Source: Gnetum montanum (lineage: Eukaryota > Streptophyta > Gnetopsida > Gnetales > Gnetaceae). From it: a stretch of DNA of 64,000 nt. The notes under the pieces were generated by a model that saw nothing but the letters and a program-made list of their open reading frames with translations, was not told where the DNA came from and did not search any database. The stretch is from contig MNCI01003660.1 of NCBI GenBank assembly GCA_015680685.1, positions 733,101 to 797,100 on the forward strand. Direction: 5' to 3'. Shown here in pieces: positions 34,110 through 44,060 of this stretch (position 1 is the stretch's first letter; the number at the start of each line of letters is the position of its first letter). The position numbers were made by a program, and so were the translations under genes.

Positions 34110-37100
34110 ATGGCACCAAAAATCAAAAGGAAGAATGCAAAACTAGCCAAAATCGATGAAATGCAAGAAAATCTGGATCGCGTTTCGCAGGCGCTGGTCG
34201 ATGTTCGTGACCCTACGCCTTTGAACCGGTAGGTCATTCCTCACATGTTTATGTGTGTTTCAGTATCTACTCTTCGTGGTATTTTTTTTTTTTGCGTGAG
34301 TGTGGATTTCAAATTGTAGACCTCGGGTTAATACGAGGGGTTGATGGGGTTGCGTCTACCGCCGTTGTCAGGGACGAACCTTGCGTTATTGCAAGGGTTT
34401 GGGCAATTTCGACTTGGATGGCTAGGTGTAGTTTATAAGTTTTCTGTATTAGTCATGTAAATGTAAAAGTAGGCATTAATGTATGTATTAGGTTTTCTGT
34501 ATAGCGTTACGCTAAAGCCCATCCTGATTGTGTTGGATATTGTCGAGGTTTTGTGTTGTATTAACCCCATCGTCCCCAATGTCCCTCCTCCGCAAACGCA
34601 GTTGCAAGGGAAGGCCATATGGTTTCGACGGGGTGCGCTGGAGTTTCTGCAGTTTTTTCTGCGTAACTACAGCGTCATTGTGTGGTCTGATTTGTCTGGT
34701 GACATCGTTGGTGCCCTGTTAGAGCACCTGTTTGCGGGTTCTGCACAAGGGATTCTGGCCTTTTTGACAGACGGAGCCATCGATACAGGTCGTCTTAAGG
34801 ACCGAGAACTTAGCGCCCGGGGCTTGAGGAGCTTGAACTGGATCTGGAAAATGGCTCAGTTCAGTTGTTATCATGCATATAACACACTGTTCGTGGCTCG
34901 CCATGTCTCGACCTATTTCCAGAACCCACAAGGCACGGTGTACTACGCAGGCGGGTAAGCGAATTTTAGTAACTGTTTATTGTTTGGTGTTATTATATGT
35001 CTGTTATTGATGTGGAATATAAGATAAACCTATGTGTAAAATGTGAGATAAGCCTATGTTGTGTGGTACAGGTTTTTTATTCACGACAACAAGTTAGTTG
35101 AAAATGGAGATGCGTTGTCATGGGCCGAAATAGCAATAATGGCATTTACTTCAACCAGCAACGTGTGCGCTAGTGTTATAGGGCAGATTGGCTTCGACAT
35201 GCGTGAGTACCCCACCTGCTATGCTAGGGCTTTTGAGAATTTCCAGAGACTCGGGTGGCTGCACGATGACTGGACCTTAGATCCGCCCCTCACTGTTGAG
35301 GACGTGCAGAGGAACCTTTCGCCATTTCCCCTGCCATTTGGACCTACTAAGGCTGTTATATGGTTGATTATTGCATAATATAGTTGTCAATTGTGAGCAT
35401 TGTGTAATAATGTTTTAGTTTGACCTGTGTTTTACGCTGTGTAGTTAGGGAATCCCTAGAGATTACCCTTACGATTTCTGGCTGCGAGGCGAGCACCGTC
35501 CTTTTCCGCTATGGCGACATCAAGGATGCACAATGCTAGCTTGGTCACTCGGCGGCCCCAGTCGTGGTGACCACCAAGATCCGAGCAGCAAGGCTAATGC
35601 ATCTGTTTTTAGCTGCAACCCTTGATGTTCCTGCCAGTGAAATGCTGACCCTGGTCAACTCCTTCAATGAGAAAGCAGAGCGTTTTTGCACGCGCATACA
35701 TAATGTACGCATGAGCTTTAACATCGACGCTCAGCTCTTCACGGACCTATTTGGCGTCCCCTCGGACGGCCTTTCCGTAAGTGAAAAGGCGAAGAGAAGC
35801 GTCGCCTTCCAGGATTGGCTGAAGGAGCGGGTGAGGGTCCCGAAGGAGACTAAAGGGTTTCCTTGCGAAAGATTCCAAATGGGCGTTGCCAAGACACTTT
35901 ATCCCCTTTTCCGGGCCCGAACCTTCCCTAAAACTCTCTCGCAAGGGAAGTTCTTTTCTGTAGAGCAGACCCGTATTATGCGAGAGGTTTTGGAGGAGGG
36001 GACCCAGTTCAATTGGGCAAGCTATTTTGCCAAGGGACTGCGCAACGAGATGATCAAGCTCCACAAGAAGCTTGAGTCTCGTTTTAATGTGCATTACGCC
36101 TTCTTCATAGCTTGCCTCCGACGGTTTGTTGAGTTTCTGGTCATCCAAAGGAATGGGGTCTGGGTACAATAGGACCGAGACCAGCTATCCAAACCTTGGA
36201 TTTCCCATATCCTCAGGGCTACCCGTGGGCAGGATCCGCCGGAAGGGATCGGGGAGTCACTGTCTATAACGACCAAGGGTTTGGCGATGCCCCAAGTGCG
36301 AGACCTCGACAACGTAGGAGGGATAATGCCTACTTACACCAGCGATGCCTCACGAGGGAAACACCTGGTGGAAGAAATTGTAGAACTTGCAGCTCAGTGT
36401 AAAAGGCTGCATATAGCCGAGACTCCTGGGAGTGACGCAGGTCAAACTGTCGCGGTCAAAGTTCAACGGAGTAAGCCTCCGCCCGGTAAGCGTGAAGGAA
36501 TTATATTACGCAGTGTTTGTATAGATGTTTTGGAATGATATACTAAGGTGCTGTGACATGACCAGTCAAAATTACAGAAGAACTGACCTCTAAGACAGGG
36601 GCAGTAATACTAAGTCGTAGGGAGGGGGCCTCAATTTTGGAAGAAGAGGCCCCAGCTGTTAGCGCGAGCCATGCACAGGCTCTGGTGCATGAGGAGGCCC
36701 CAGCTACTGGAACCAACGACGCACAGACTCAAGTGCGTGCAAAGGGAAAGGAGGCGGAAGATGTTGGTGAAGTTGCCACTGTCACCGGTAAAGATAATGG
36801 GCGTGTTAGCACATTTGTAGGATTCTATGAATAAATGAAATTTCTAACTGGATTACGCTACAGGAGAAGAGGATGCATCCACGTCTGCCACTGTGAGCAG
36901 AGCGTGGAGAGATTTCCCTGACAAATTTGCCTTCATGGAAGGCGTTGTCAGTGACATGATCGAGTGCCTGGAGCACGTCGAACCTGGAGCTGGTACGTTA
37001 TGGTTGTAGTTAGTTTGTGATATTATATAGTGGTAATGTATCACCAACATTGATGACTGTTTCTGTCAGGAGCTTGCCTCCGATAGGATCCCACGAAGCC

Positions 37101-38258
37101 CATTGATTTGGACACAGTGGAGCCACCATCCACTGATGCAGCCGTGCCACATCACATTTATGAGGAAATGCGTAAATGTGCGTTACACTCGACACACTCC
37201 TTATGGGAGAGTAAGGGTGTCAATGAGACCTTCTGGAAAAGGCTGCAGAGGGTAGAGCAGAGGGTGGAATCTCTGACCAAAGAGGTCGGAGACCTAAGGT
37301 CACGGTGCGACTTCCTACAGGCGCGAGCAACAGGGGATGAAGACTGGCATACAGTTGTAGTCGATTACTCCCGTTATTGGACTGCCATCAAAAACAGCGT
37401 ACAGACCAGTCGGGCGTTAGTGGAGCAGCGGATGTAGATAGAGCTCCTAGCCCAAAAAAGCCAGGATTGGAGGGACTATTGTGCAAGTGTGCAAGAATGG
37501 GGGTAAAAGGAGAAGGACCATAATCATTTGTACAAGCGGGAGAGCATTGCTTATCAGAAACTCTACCGCGATTTTGCCGTCAGGGCCCAATCCTTGGAGG
37601 TCTTCCTGGATGTCATCGGAGCTTCCGAAGCCTTCAAGAAGTTCAAAGAGCAGGTGACTATAAGTGCATCCCTGGAAAGGGAGGTGACTCTTCCTAGGGA
37701 CCAATGAATAGTCCCTACTTTCTTCCCGGACCCACCCCATTGGAGCAGAGTGGAGAAAGGGAAAGTGAAGGCCGGAGCTACCTTGGGGGAAGATGTATGG
37801 CCAGATCTAACGGAGGACGAGATCATGAAGCGCCTATGGGCTAGCCTGGACAAGCTTCCCTTTGCTGCGGAAGCAGGGCCATCGCAACTAAGTTTATGCT
37901 TAACTTAGTTTGCATTTTTTAATTATGATGTTAAGTCTTGTGTAGCTAATGTGCTTACTGTATTTAGGTACCAACTGAGGATAGGGAAGACGAGCTAGTC
38001 GAGGAGTTAGTAGAGGAAGCAGCAGAAGCAGAAGAAGAAGCATAGGAAGAGGGAGAAGAGGAAGTAGAAGAAGAAGAAGAACGCAACGATGCAGAGCGTC
38101 CTCCCGTGGAGCCGACGCCAGAATGAGGACCTCGTGAAGAGGACATTCTTCATGAAAGAATCATTCCCAGAAATGACGGGCCATTGGAGGACGATCCATT
38201 AGGGTTGGATCTGGACTTAAGAGATACCGGTGATAGTGGCAATAGAGGAAATGCGTAA
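34110..38258 (+). pseudogene. Antisense spliced gene of copy B: FCP1-like domain, unknown domain, coiled coil, acidic tail
   Basis: Runs opposite to gag-pol, between protease and RT. Exons I can phase: 34110-34228, 34505-34954, 35072 to about 35351, 35445-36485, 36578-36787, 36864-36992, 37070-37887, 37968-38258 (TAA). All acceptors end in AG, most donors are GGTAAG-like, and reading phase is kept across every junction except 3/4, where no fitting donor is visible. The last donor reads CT where copy A has GT. About 1100 codons. Exon 1 is basic (KIKRKNAK). Exons 2-3 resemble FCP1/NIF HAD phosphatases (VLDI, WFRRGALEFLQFF, VIVWSD, NTLFVARH), with the DD of the last motif replaced by AR. Exon 4 is an unknown domain with faint resemblance to plant mobile-domain proteins. 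Exon 7 is coiled-coil-like. Exon 8 is Glu-rich. Internal stops at 35537, 36170, 37084, 37435, 37504, 37705, 38043 and 38124 make this copy a pseudogene; several match sense codons in copy A (37084 TAG against TGG). Confidence 0.75.
34505..35351 (+). other. FCP1/NIF HAD-like domain within the antisense gene (exons 2-3)
   Basis: Residues about 44-215 of the predicted protein. The order of motifs fits the plant FCP1-homology family: hydrophobic strand plus Asp (ILIVLD, residue about 51), xVxxRxGALEFLxFxxxN, VWS (residues 99-101, the second phosphatase motif), a TG pair near 134, and NTLxV...NPxGTV (166-185). In active enzymes the first motif is DxDx(T/V) and the last has two Asp. Here only the first Asp of motif one remains (Glu in copy A) and the last pair is Ala-Arg. 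A pseudophosphatase or binding role is inferred. The family assignment rests on motif reading by eye. Confidence 0.5.
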
Positions 38259-38454
38259 TTATGATTTACGCATAGTTTTATTGATGTTGAAGTGTAGTAT
38301 TGTTTTATGAATGACTAAGAAGACACATTATAAGACCTGGTGGATGTTTTAAATGTCAATTATTTTGTCTCTTTTTTTTGGCTTTTATGCTTTTACAGCG
38401 CGAACGTAATCCTTAAGTATTTTGCTTAAGTTATGTTATGGTGACAGAATGTGA

Positions 38455-38610
38455 TGACTAGTTTAAGGCCATTGCGGGCCGTCATATGATTCTGCGCAAA
38501 CTAGCAACTAGTTTAGGGCCGTTGCGGGCCTACTACGTAATCAAGCGTAAAGAATCATAGTATACAATTCTGGTAACTAGTTTAAGGCCGTTGCGGGCTA
38601 TAGCGTAATA
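38455..38610. repeat. Paired-arm (GGCC) array between antisense gene and protease, copy B
   Basis: Three units about 60 bp apart: CTAGTTTAAGGCCATTGCGG.., TAGTTTAGGGCCGTTGCGG.. and TAGTTTAAGGCCGTTGCGG.., each with GGCC, six bases, GGC(C). It lies just past the antisense stop, so the arrays flank this gene on both sides. Confidence 0.75.
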
Positions 38611-38828
38611 CAGCAAGCGTAAAAATACTAGCACAATATTGTGTGTAATTATGCTAAAGTGAGCAGGAAGCATGAATATCATGCGTGCGAAAAAGATAAC
38701 AGTGTGAAGATAAATGACAAACGTAAGAACTGAAAACGAAAGTAACATGACAATGCATGGAATAAAACTGCTAAGTAATAACCATGATGACTCGCTAAGA
38801 AAAAGATAATGTATGCAAAGACCATCGT

Positions 38829-40859
38829 TCAGCCATTGATACGCAATTGTCGCTTGATGGCCTTTATGTTGAGCGTTGCGTAAGGGCGAGGAGACTTATG
38901 GTTTGACTCCTCTACGCTGTCATCCAGAAATGGCAGGTCGGCCCAAGCTAGACCGTCATCATTGCTGTCAGCTTGTTGAGGGGTTTGGAGACAGGTTTGA
39001 TCATTAGTCGTTTCTATCTCTGAACCCCGTTCTTCTTCAATGTTATTGACGGTCTTGGGGGTGATTTCGTCACCGCGTATCACAACCTCCCCCCCAGCAT
39101 AGGGAAGGTGTATCTCTTGGTATATCGGTGACGAAACTGCCCTCAGCTGGGCTAACCACGACCTCCCCAAGATCAGGTTGAACCCTGGCATCTCCTCGAC
39201 GACTAAGAAAGTGGCCTCTGTTGGGAATTGATCCCCCACCACAAACTCAATACGCACCATCCCCTGAACTTGAACCTGTGCCCTGTTGAACGATTTTACG
39301 CAAGCCGTCGTCGTGGGCGTGATTTGGTCAACCAGACCCAACCTATCCACGATGGAATAGGGAATGACGTTGGTAGCTGCGCCATCGTCTACGTGCACTA
39401 TCCGGATCCGGTATTGACCGACCCGGATAGTGATAAACATAGGTTCAGTTGTCACCTGACCTTTCTCAGGATCGTCTTTGATAGACCTGTCGTGGAAGGT
39501 CAGCGAGGAAGGCCTGGGTTGCTCAGCTTCGGAAGGAAACATGATAGCGTGTATCGCTTCTTCGTCCACTGGCAAGCTTTCATCCACTGATATGGATGTC
39601 AGCATGCGAACCATAGACTCACGGTGTTCTCGAGATGTCATAAGCAGGTCGTAAAGGCTCAGAATTGTATTTTTTTGTTTAAGAGCCTGTTTAACTTGTG
39701 TAAATACGTCGAGGAGGTTCTTCTCTCGGCTTGGTTGTTTTTCCCCCATGTCTTCTTCCATTCGGCCCAAGAGACGAATCTCTCGAGGTGGAACGATGTT
39801 AGTCAAAGGGTTGTTCTTTTTCTTGCCCAGAGAAGGCAGTTGCGTTTCTGCACCTTTATCCTGCCCCTGAGGTACAGGCGAAGGCACGGAGGCTAGGGGC
39901 CTGGGCTTAGGGAAGCCGAGCGTAGAATGGTCTTTCGTTGAGCTAACTGATGCATCCTCTCCTTTTCGTTTGGGAGGTGATGGTTGATGCTTTTGGTTGG
40001 AGGTCTGCCCCTGCGTGAGAGGAGCAGCCTCTGGTTTTGGCACCCTGATAATGAAGGCCTCCTTGGGCGTGGGCGCGGACGAGGTCGCTGCTTAGTTGTC
40101 GCTGCGCGACTGAGGGTGTATCCGAGAAGGTGCCCATATAATGAAGGGCGGCCTCAAGGCCCCACTGGCTACCGAGGAAATGGTTAGCCCCATTTGTGAG
40201 CTGGCAGGGATGTGCAAAACAAAAGGTTGTTTTGGCGGTTCCCTCCTCTCACTGTTCGTACTCACCACAGTGATCGTATAAGGGTTGTCGTTTGCGTTCA
40301 ACAGATCCTTGTATATGTGCAATGTTTGGTTTTCTGGACGCGTCGGGTTGCTGCTATTTAACTTGAGTGAACCATCATCCAGCATACGTTGAATGTCGTC
40401 TTTTAACGCCCAGCAATAATCTGTATCGTGACCACACAGCTGGTGGTAATCACAGAAACGGTCCAGCCTGAAAGATCTCGGAACTGGTGGTTCGTTAGGT
40501 AAGGCTAAAGAAGGGTTCTTCAGCAGTTCACAATGACGTCTGTGACGCTTCAGAGACTCCTCGGACACCTTCTTGGGTTGAATGTGCCCTGATCCTAACA
40601 GTTGTTTCAGCAGTTCGGAATGCTTTACAGGTAATGCAGTGTACTTTGAGCGATCCTTATGCTCAAATTTTGGCTTAGGCTGGGGGGCCTTTTCAGGAGC
40701 CGCCATGTCTTGATTGGTGGCGACACCAGCCGTGGTTTCGGGAGGCGCCGTGGGTGCCTTCTTGTTCTTGGCCTTTGCACCCTCAGTCATCGCAGCTACT
40801 GTCGTTGTCGCTGCTTTCCCTTTGTCTTTTCTCTTGGAGAGGGAGATAACGCTAACCAC
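38829..40859 (-). pseudogene. gag (C-terminal part) and protease, copy B
   Basis: One frame with a single TAA (near 40090, from CAA). The first part (40092-40859) is Lys-rich and carries a Cys/His zinc-binding motif, FCDYHQLCGHDTDYC, typical of Tat-type Gag. The second part (38829-40043) holds the aspartic protease: HVDDGAATNVIPYS active site, then VEEMPGFNLILGRSWL. The start lies in the truncated LTR, so the true gag N-terminus (compare D 23164-23720) is deleted. Past the protease come about 80 more residues rich in Asp and Glu, then the stop. RT follows only 5.1 kb later, across the antisense gene. Apart from the TAA it is open. Confidence 0.85.
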
Positions 40860-42064
40860 GATGAGAAGAGGTTAACACAAGAGAAACACGTAGTTTCAAG
40901 ATCTACGCTTTGACTTAAAAAAATGTATATTCTATGTGCCACATTACAGTGCGGAGACCCTGATTACTTGATATGCAACAAACACAAAACAACAAGAAAA
41001 CTATCCAAAAAGAAGTCCGATCTACCTCGTGGGCTAAAGCCGGGATGCAAGGAAGGTCAAGCTCTGACATCTACCGATCAACTGTTTCTGACCAATAGAG
41101 TCTTCCCCAGCAGAACGATTACTCCTGTTGCCGGTGCTCAAAGCGGACTGTGCTCTGTTTCTGTCGGAAGGTGATGCTATCAACAACTGCCAAAACACTG
41201 CTCTCTGTATCTCTGCTCAAAAGTGATAAGTGCTCCTGTGCTTAGAAAAATGCCTTTGCTTCTTGATTTTGCTAGCCCTTGTATCTTTGTCAACCGAGGT
41301 ATTTATAGGCTACGATGCTCTGTGGAAAAGGTGCAACCCTGATGACGTGTGTCCCGGATGCTTCGGATACTGTTGGTCTGACCATTTTGTGTCAAACTTC
41401 ATGACTACGCACGATACGCTTATTTGCGTATCGTGCGTGTGAAGAACAGATTTGCGTCTGACATGTTTCAACTGTCTTAGGGCTATATTATGTTTATTCA
41501 CACTGCGTTGCGTAAATGAGCGTAACATAACATGGAAACAATAGATTCAAGCTGTTTTACGTTCGCTTACGCAGCTGTGCGTAATGAAGCGTAAATGATG
41601 TCTAGCTTGGCGACGCAATACGCTGTGATACGCTACGTTGCGTGATGAGCGTATGATGAGCAATCGCACTTTCTTAGACTTTGCTTTGACTGTTTTGGAG
41701 CTTATTACGCTGCTGTGCGTAACAGAGCGTAAATCTGGCCTTGAACAAAAGACTTAGCAACATATACGAGAAGTCGCATATCACGCTACTCAAGCTTCTC
41801 CCTATGCCAAAGTAACTAGCCTTCTGATGTCGGACTATGTTTAAACAGAATCACTTTAAGCGCCATTACGCTACGTTGCGTGATATAGCATAAACAGAAA
41901 AAAGTATAGAAAGATTAGGACTCTGCACAGAAAGTTGAAGACTTGATGCTATGCTCCTCTTTGTGTTGCTCTGCCTTATTCTCCCTTCTGGAATTCTGAT
42001 GTGCACCCTTGCCTGAGTTCCGAATCTTTGCTTGAGGCCGACTTGCAATTTTCACAGTGTTTCA
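40845..42064 (-). repeat. 5' LTR remnant of copy B
   Basis: 1220 bp matching 27750-28969 with no length change. It starts abruptly at GATAAC fused to gag; 235 bp of R/U5, the primer-binding site, leader and gag start are gone. TATA box (minus) at 41300-41307. The right end GTGTTTCA is followed by target duplication CTCTC. Confidence 0.9.
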
Positions 42065-43250
42065 CTCTCCACTACTGGGACTATGCTCTAGAGTGTAGTC
42101 AACATAGTCAACACATAATAGCTAGTTTTGCAAGATTTTTTCTAAGTGTTAGAACAATGACACAAGCTATAGATTTTTCTAAGTGTTGAGACTATGTAGT
42201 CCACTACTAGGACTATGCTCTAGAGCATAGTTAGCATAGTCAACACATAATAACTAGTTTTGTAAGATTTTTTCTAAGTGTTAGAATGATGACATAAGCT
42301 ATAGATTTTTCTAGTGCTGAGACTACACTCTCCACTACTGGGACTATGCTCTAGAGTTTAGTTAGTATAGTCAACATGAAAACACTATTTTTGACATATT
42401 TTTTAACTATTGAGACTATGCTTTAAAGTGTAGTTGGAATCAAGCATAGTCCCGACTACTCCTATACCATGTGGTAGTCAATCTACATTTTTTGGCAACC
42501 CTAACCTTATAAATACCCTTGCCTTGGGCATTTTCAAAGGAGGAGAGAGAAAATTTTTAGACGATTATCATTTTTCAAGTTTGGCATTTGGCATTTGGAA
42601 GAATGAGATCCAAAGACACACCAACAATCTAGAGAGGTAGAGTTGTAGACCATGGCCCATTGTAGGCTCCCTACAACCTAGCCGAACACCACAACCCATG
42701 GCACACTCTAATGACTAACCCAATAGGCATAGACACCACAATAAGCACCAAACTTCATGGCCTTACACCACTGAGACTATGACTATGCTCTCCACTACAC
42801 CTATTGTACACCACATACCTTCTAAATCCCTTTTGGAGTTAACTATGCTCAACCCCATTTGAGGTGATGTTCCATTTCTTTCTCTTCCTTCCTTGCATTT
42901 TCTTTGCATTTTGTTGTATTTTTTTTTTGCATCTTAGCCTACAACAATGCTCAGAGAATGGTCCATGCATGTGAAGACTCATATTTTTTGCTAAAAATGT
43001 GACTAAACTTGACACTATTTACACCGTTAACACCAACTACAATCAGCATTTTTCACACAGTTGATACCACTTGACACTTAGCACTATTTGCATTAACATT
43101 TTTTGTACTCCATAAGTCTCTATTTAATCAACAAGATTGTTTAGGGCATCCCATCTTTGCCTCTAGTAAGGCCCTTGCGTAGACGTGGGGTTAGGCTATG
43201 CACCCATCGACCCCTTAGTGTTCCAGCCATTGACATTTTTAGTTGCTAAA
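42065..43250 (+). repeat. 3' LTR of copy D, second fragment
   Basis: Resumes at CTCTCCACTACTGGGACTATG, joining 27514. TATA box TATAAATA at 42508-42515. The end (CAACAAGATTGTTTAGGGCA ... AGTTGCTAAA) aligns with the end of solo LTR E (CGACAAGACCGTTCAGGGCA ... CGTCGTTACA). Confidence 0.8.
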
Positions 43251-43644
43251 GCTTCTCCTAGAGGGGCTCGTCATAGTCTATCCCTCCCTCATGGTCCATA
43301 TTGTAGACAAGGTTATCCAACATCCACTAGTAGTCTTCCATGAGCAATATGAAGTCAAAATTGGAAGGGAACCATTCCCTCATGATATGATGCATGAGCT
43401 CATAACTACATTCGACATTCATTTCTTGATGGTTTAAGGGAAAACCTGGTTGAAGTTTCATGCAAATGAAATTATATTGCTCGTTGTTGAGCACCATGAC
43501 ATTGGGAGGCAGGTTGCACTACCTAAGAGATTGCTTCTATGCCAGAAGAGGGCCCTTTGCCCTAGGAAGGTCAATATGGATTTCTTGTTGAATGGGCGAG
43601 ACAACCGTGCTTGGAGCAGAGGTTGAAGGCTATTTGGGATTCAA
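43251..43644 (-). pseudogene. gag N-terminus of copy A
   Basis: Minus strand, start at 43644 (TTG where copy D has ATG). Read with three or four stops, it parallels the D gag (PSTSAPSTVV, NNEQYNFICMKLQPGF, WFPSNFDFILLMEDY). It continues on the other side of D at 21304 (ELEKFEAQSEHDNP). The + strand open frame at 43243-43437 is its shadow. Confidence 0.65.
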
Positions 43645-44060
43645 GGTGCAAAGGAAAGTGCAAAAGTCTACTTATGAAAAATAGGAAGAAAAATGGCTAA
43701 GTGCTAAATACAAGAAAGTGGCTAAGTATGCAATTGCTAAAAAAATTGGCTAAGTGTAAAAATGCAGGAATGTGGCTAAGTCTAAATGTAGAGAATAATG
43801 TCTAAGTGTAAACATGATGGAAAATGACTAACTTTGGGACTATGCTTAGAGCCAACTACTCTAACTACACTAGAGCCAGCTAGACTCTATTGAAGACCTA
43901 GAATTTGGCTATGTGTAAACACTGGTGTTGTCAACTGGGGTTCTAGGGGAACCAATGGTAGGGACCAATTTGCATGGGGTGTAGAGAGCACACAAGGTAA
44001 CAACCAAAGGATGGCTAAAGAAGGAAATGGTAAGTGTCCCTTCTTCTAGCTCTAGAAAAA
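43645..44060 (-). other. 5' leader of copy A
   Basis: Non-coding leader between gag and the 5' LTR. It contains a repeated TGGCTAAGT.TAAAAATGCA phrase (43690-43820), the inverse of the copy D leader. No clear primer-binding site is visible next to 44060. Confidence 0.5.

Larger units (their letters stand above)
27515..42064 (-). mobile_element. Copy B: youngest full-span Tat-lineage element with antisense gene
   Basis: Minus-oriented, 14,550 bp, flanked by CTCTC (27510-27514 and 42065-42069). Sense order from right: 5' LTR remnant 42064-40845, gag-protease 40859-38829, repeat array, antisense gene (on the + strand) 38258-34110, RT 33707-32439, RNase H pair, integrase, repeat array, 3' UTR, polypurine tract, 3' LTR 28969-27515. 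Shared LTR parts have equal length (1220 bp) and by eye differ at about 5% of sites. CpG is frequent, unlike the flanks. It is defective: a deleted U5/primer site/gag start, a gap in integrase, and scattered stops. Tandem Ty3-type and archaeal-type RNase H domains place it in the Tat lineage. Confidence 0.9.
21305..43250 (+). mobile_element. Copy D: gag-protease-only member of the same family, inserted in gag of A and containing B
   Basis: Plus-oriented. The 5' LTR starts near 21305 (TAAAACACC, from TGAAACACC). The 3' LTR starts at 27212 (TGAAACATCAC) and is split by copy B at 27514/42065, ending near 43250 (AGTTGCTAAA). Reading A's gag on both sides (minus strand 43251 to 21304) gives continuous homology to the gag of D, so D sits in A. 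No clear target duplication remains (AACTC against GCTTC). Internal order: leader, gag 23164, protease 24423-24950, repeat arrays, 3' UTR, polypurine tract. RT, RNase H, integrase and the antisense gene are absent. Confidence 0.75.

Noticed and set aside
35340-35378. Exon 3 donor of the antisense gene (AAG/GC at 35351 or GT at 35355)
   Set aside because: Neither gives the phase needed by exon 4 at 35445, so I leave this junction unresolved.
34110-38258. A host gene by chance caught next to an insertion
   Set aside because: The same gene sits at the same internal place in copy A, within intact element boundaries, so it belongs to the family.
39228-39590. 120-codon + strand open frame
   Set aside because: It lies over the protease coding strand of copy B and is a shadow of a well-supported gene.
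43243-43437. 64-codon + strand open frame after copy D
   Set aside because: Complement of the gag N-terminus of copy A, which aligns with the gag of copy D.
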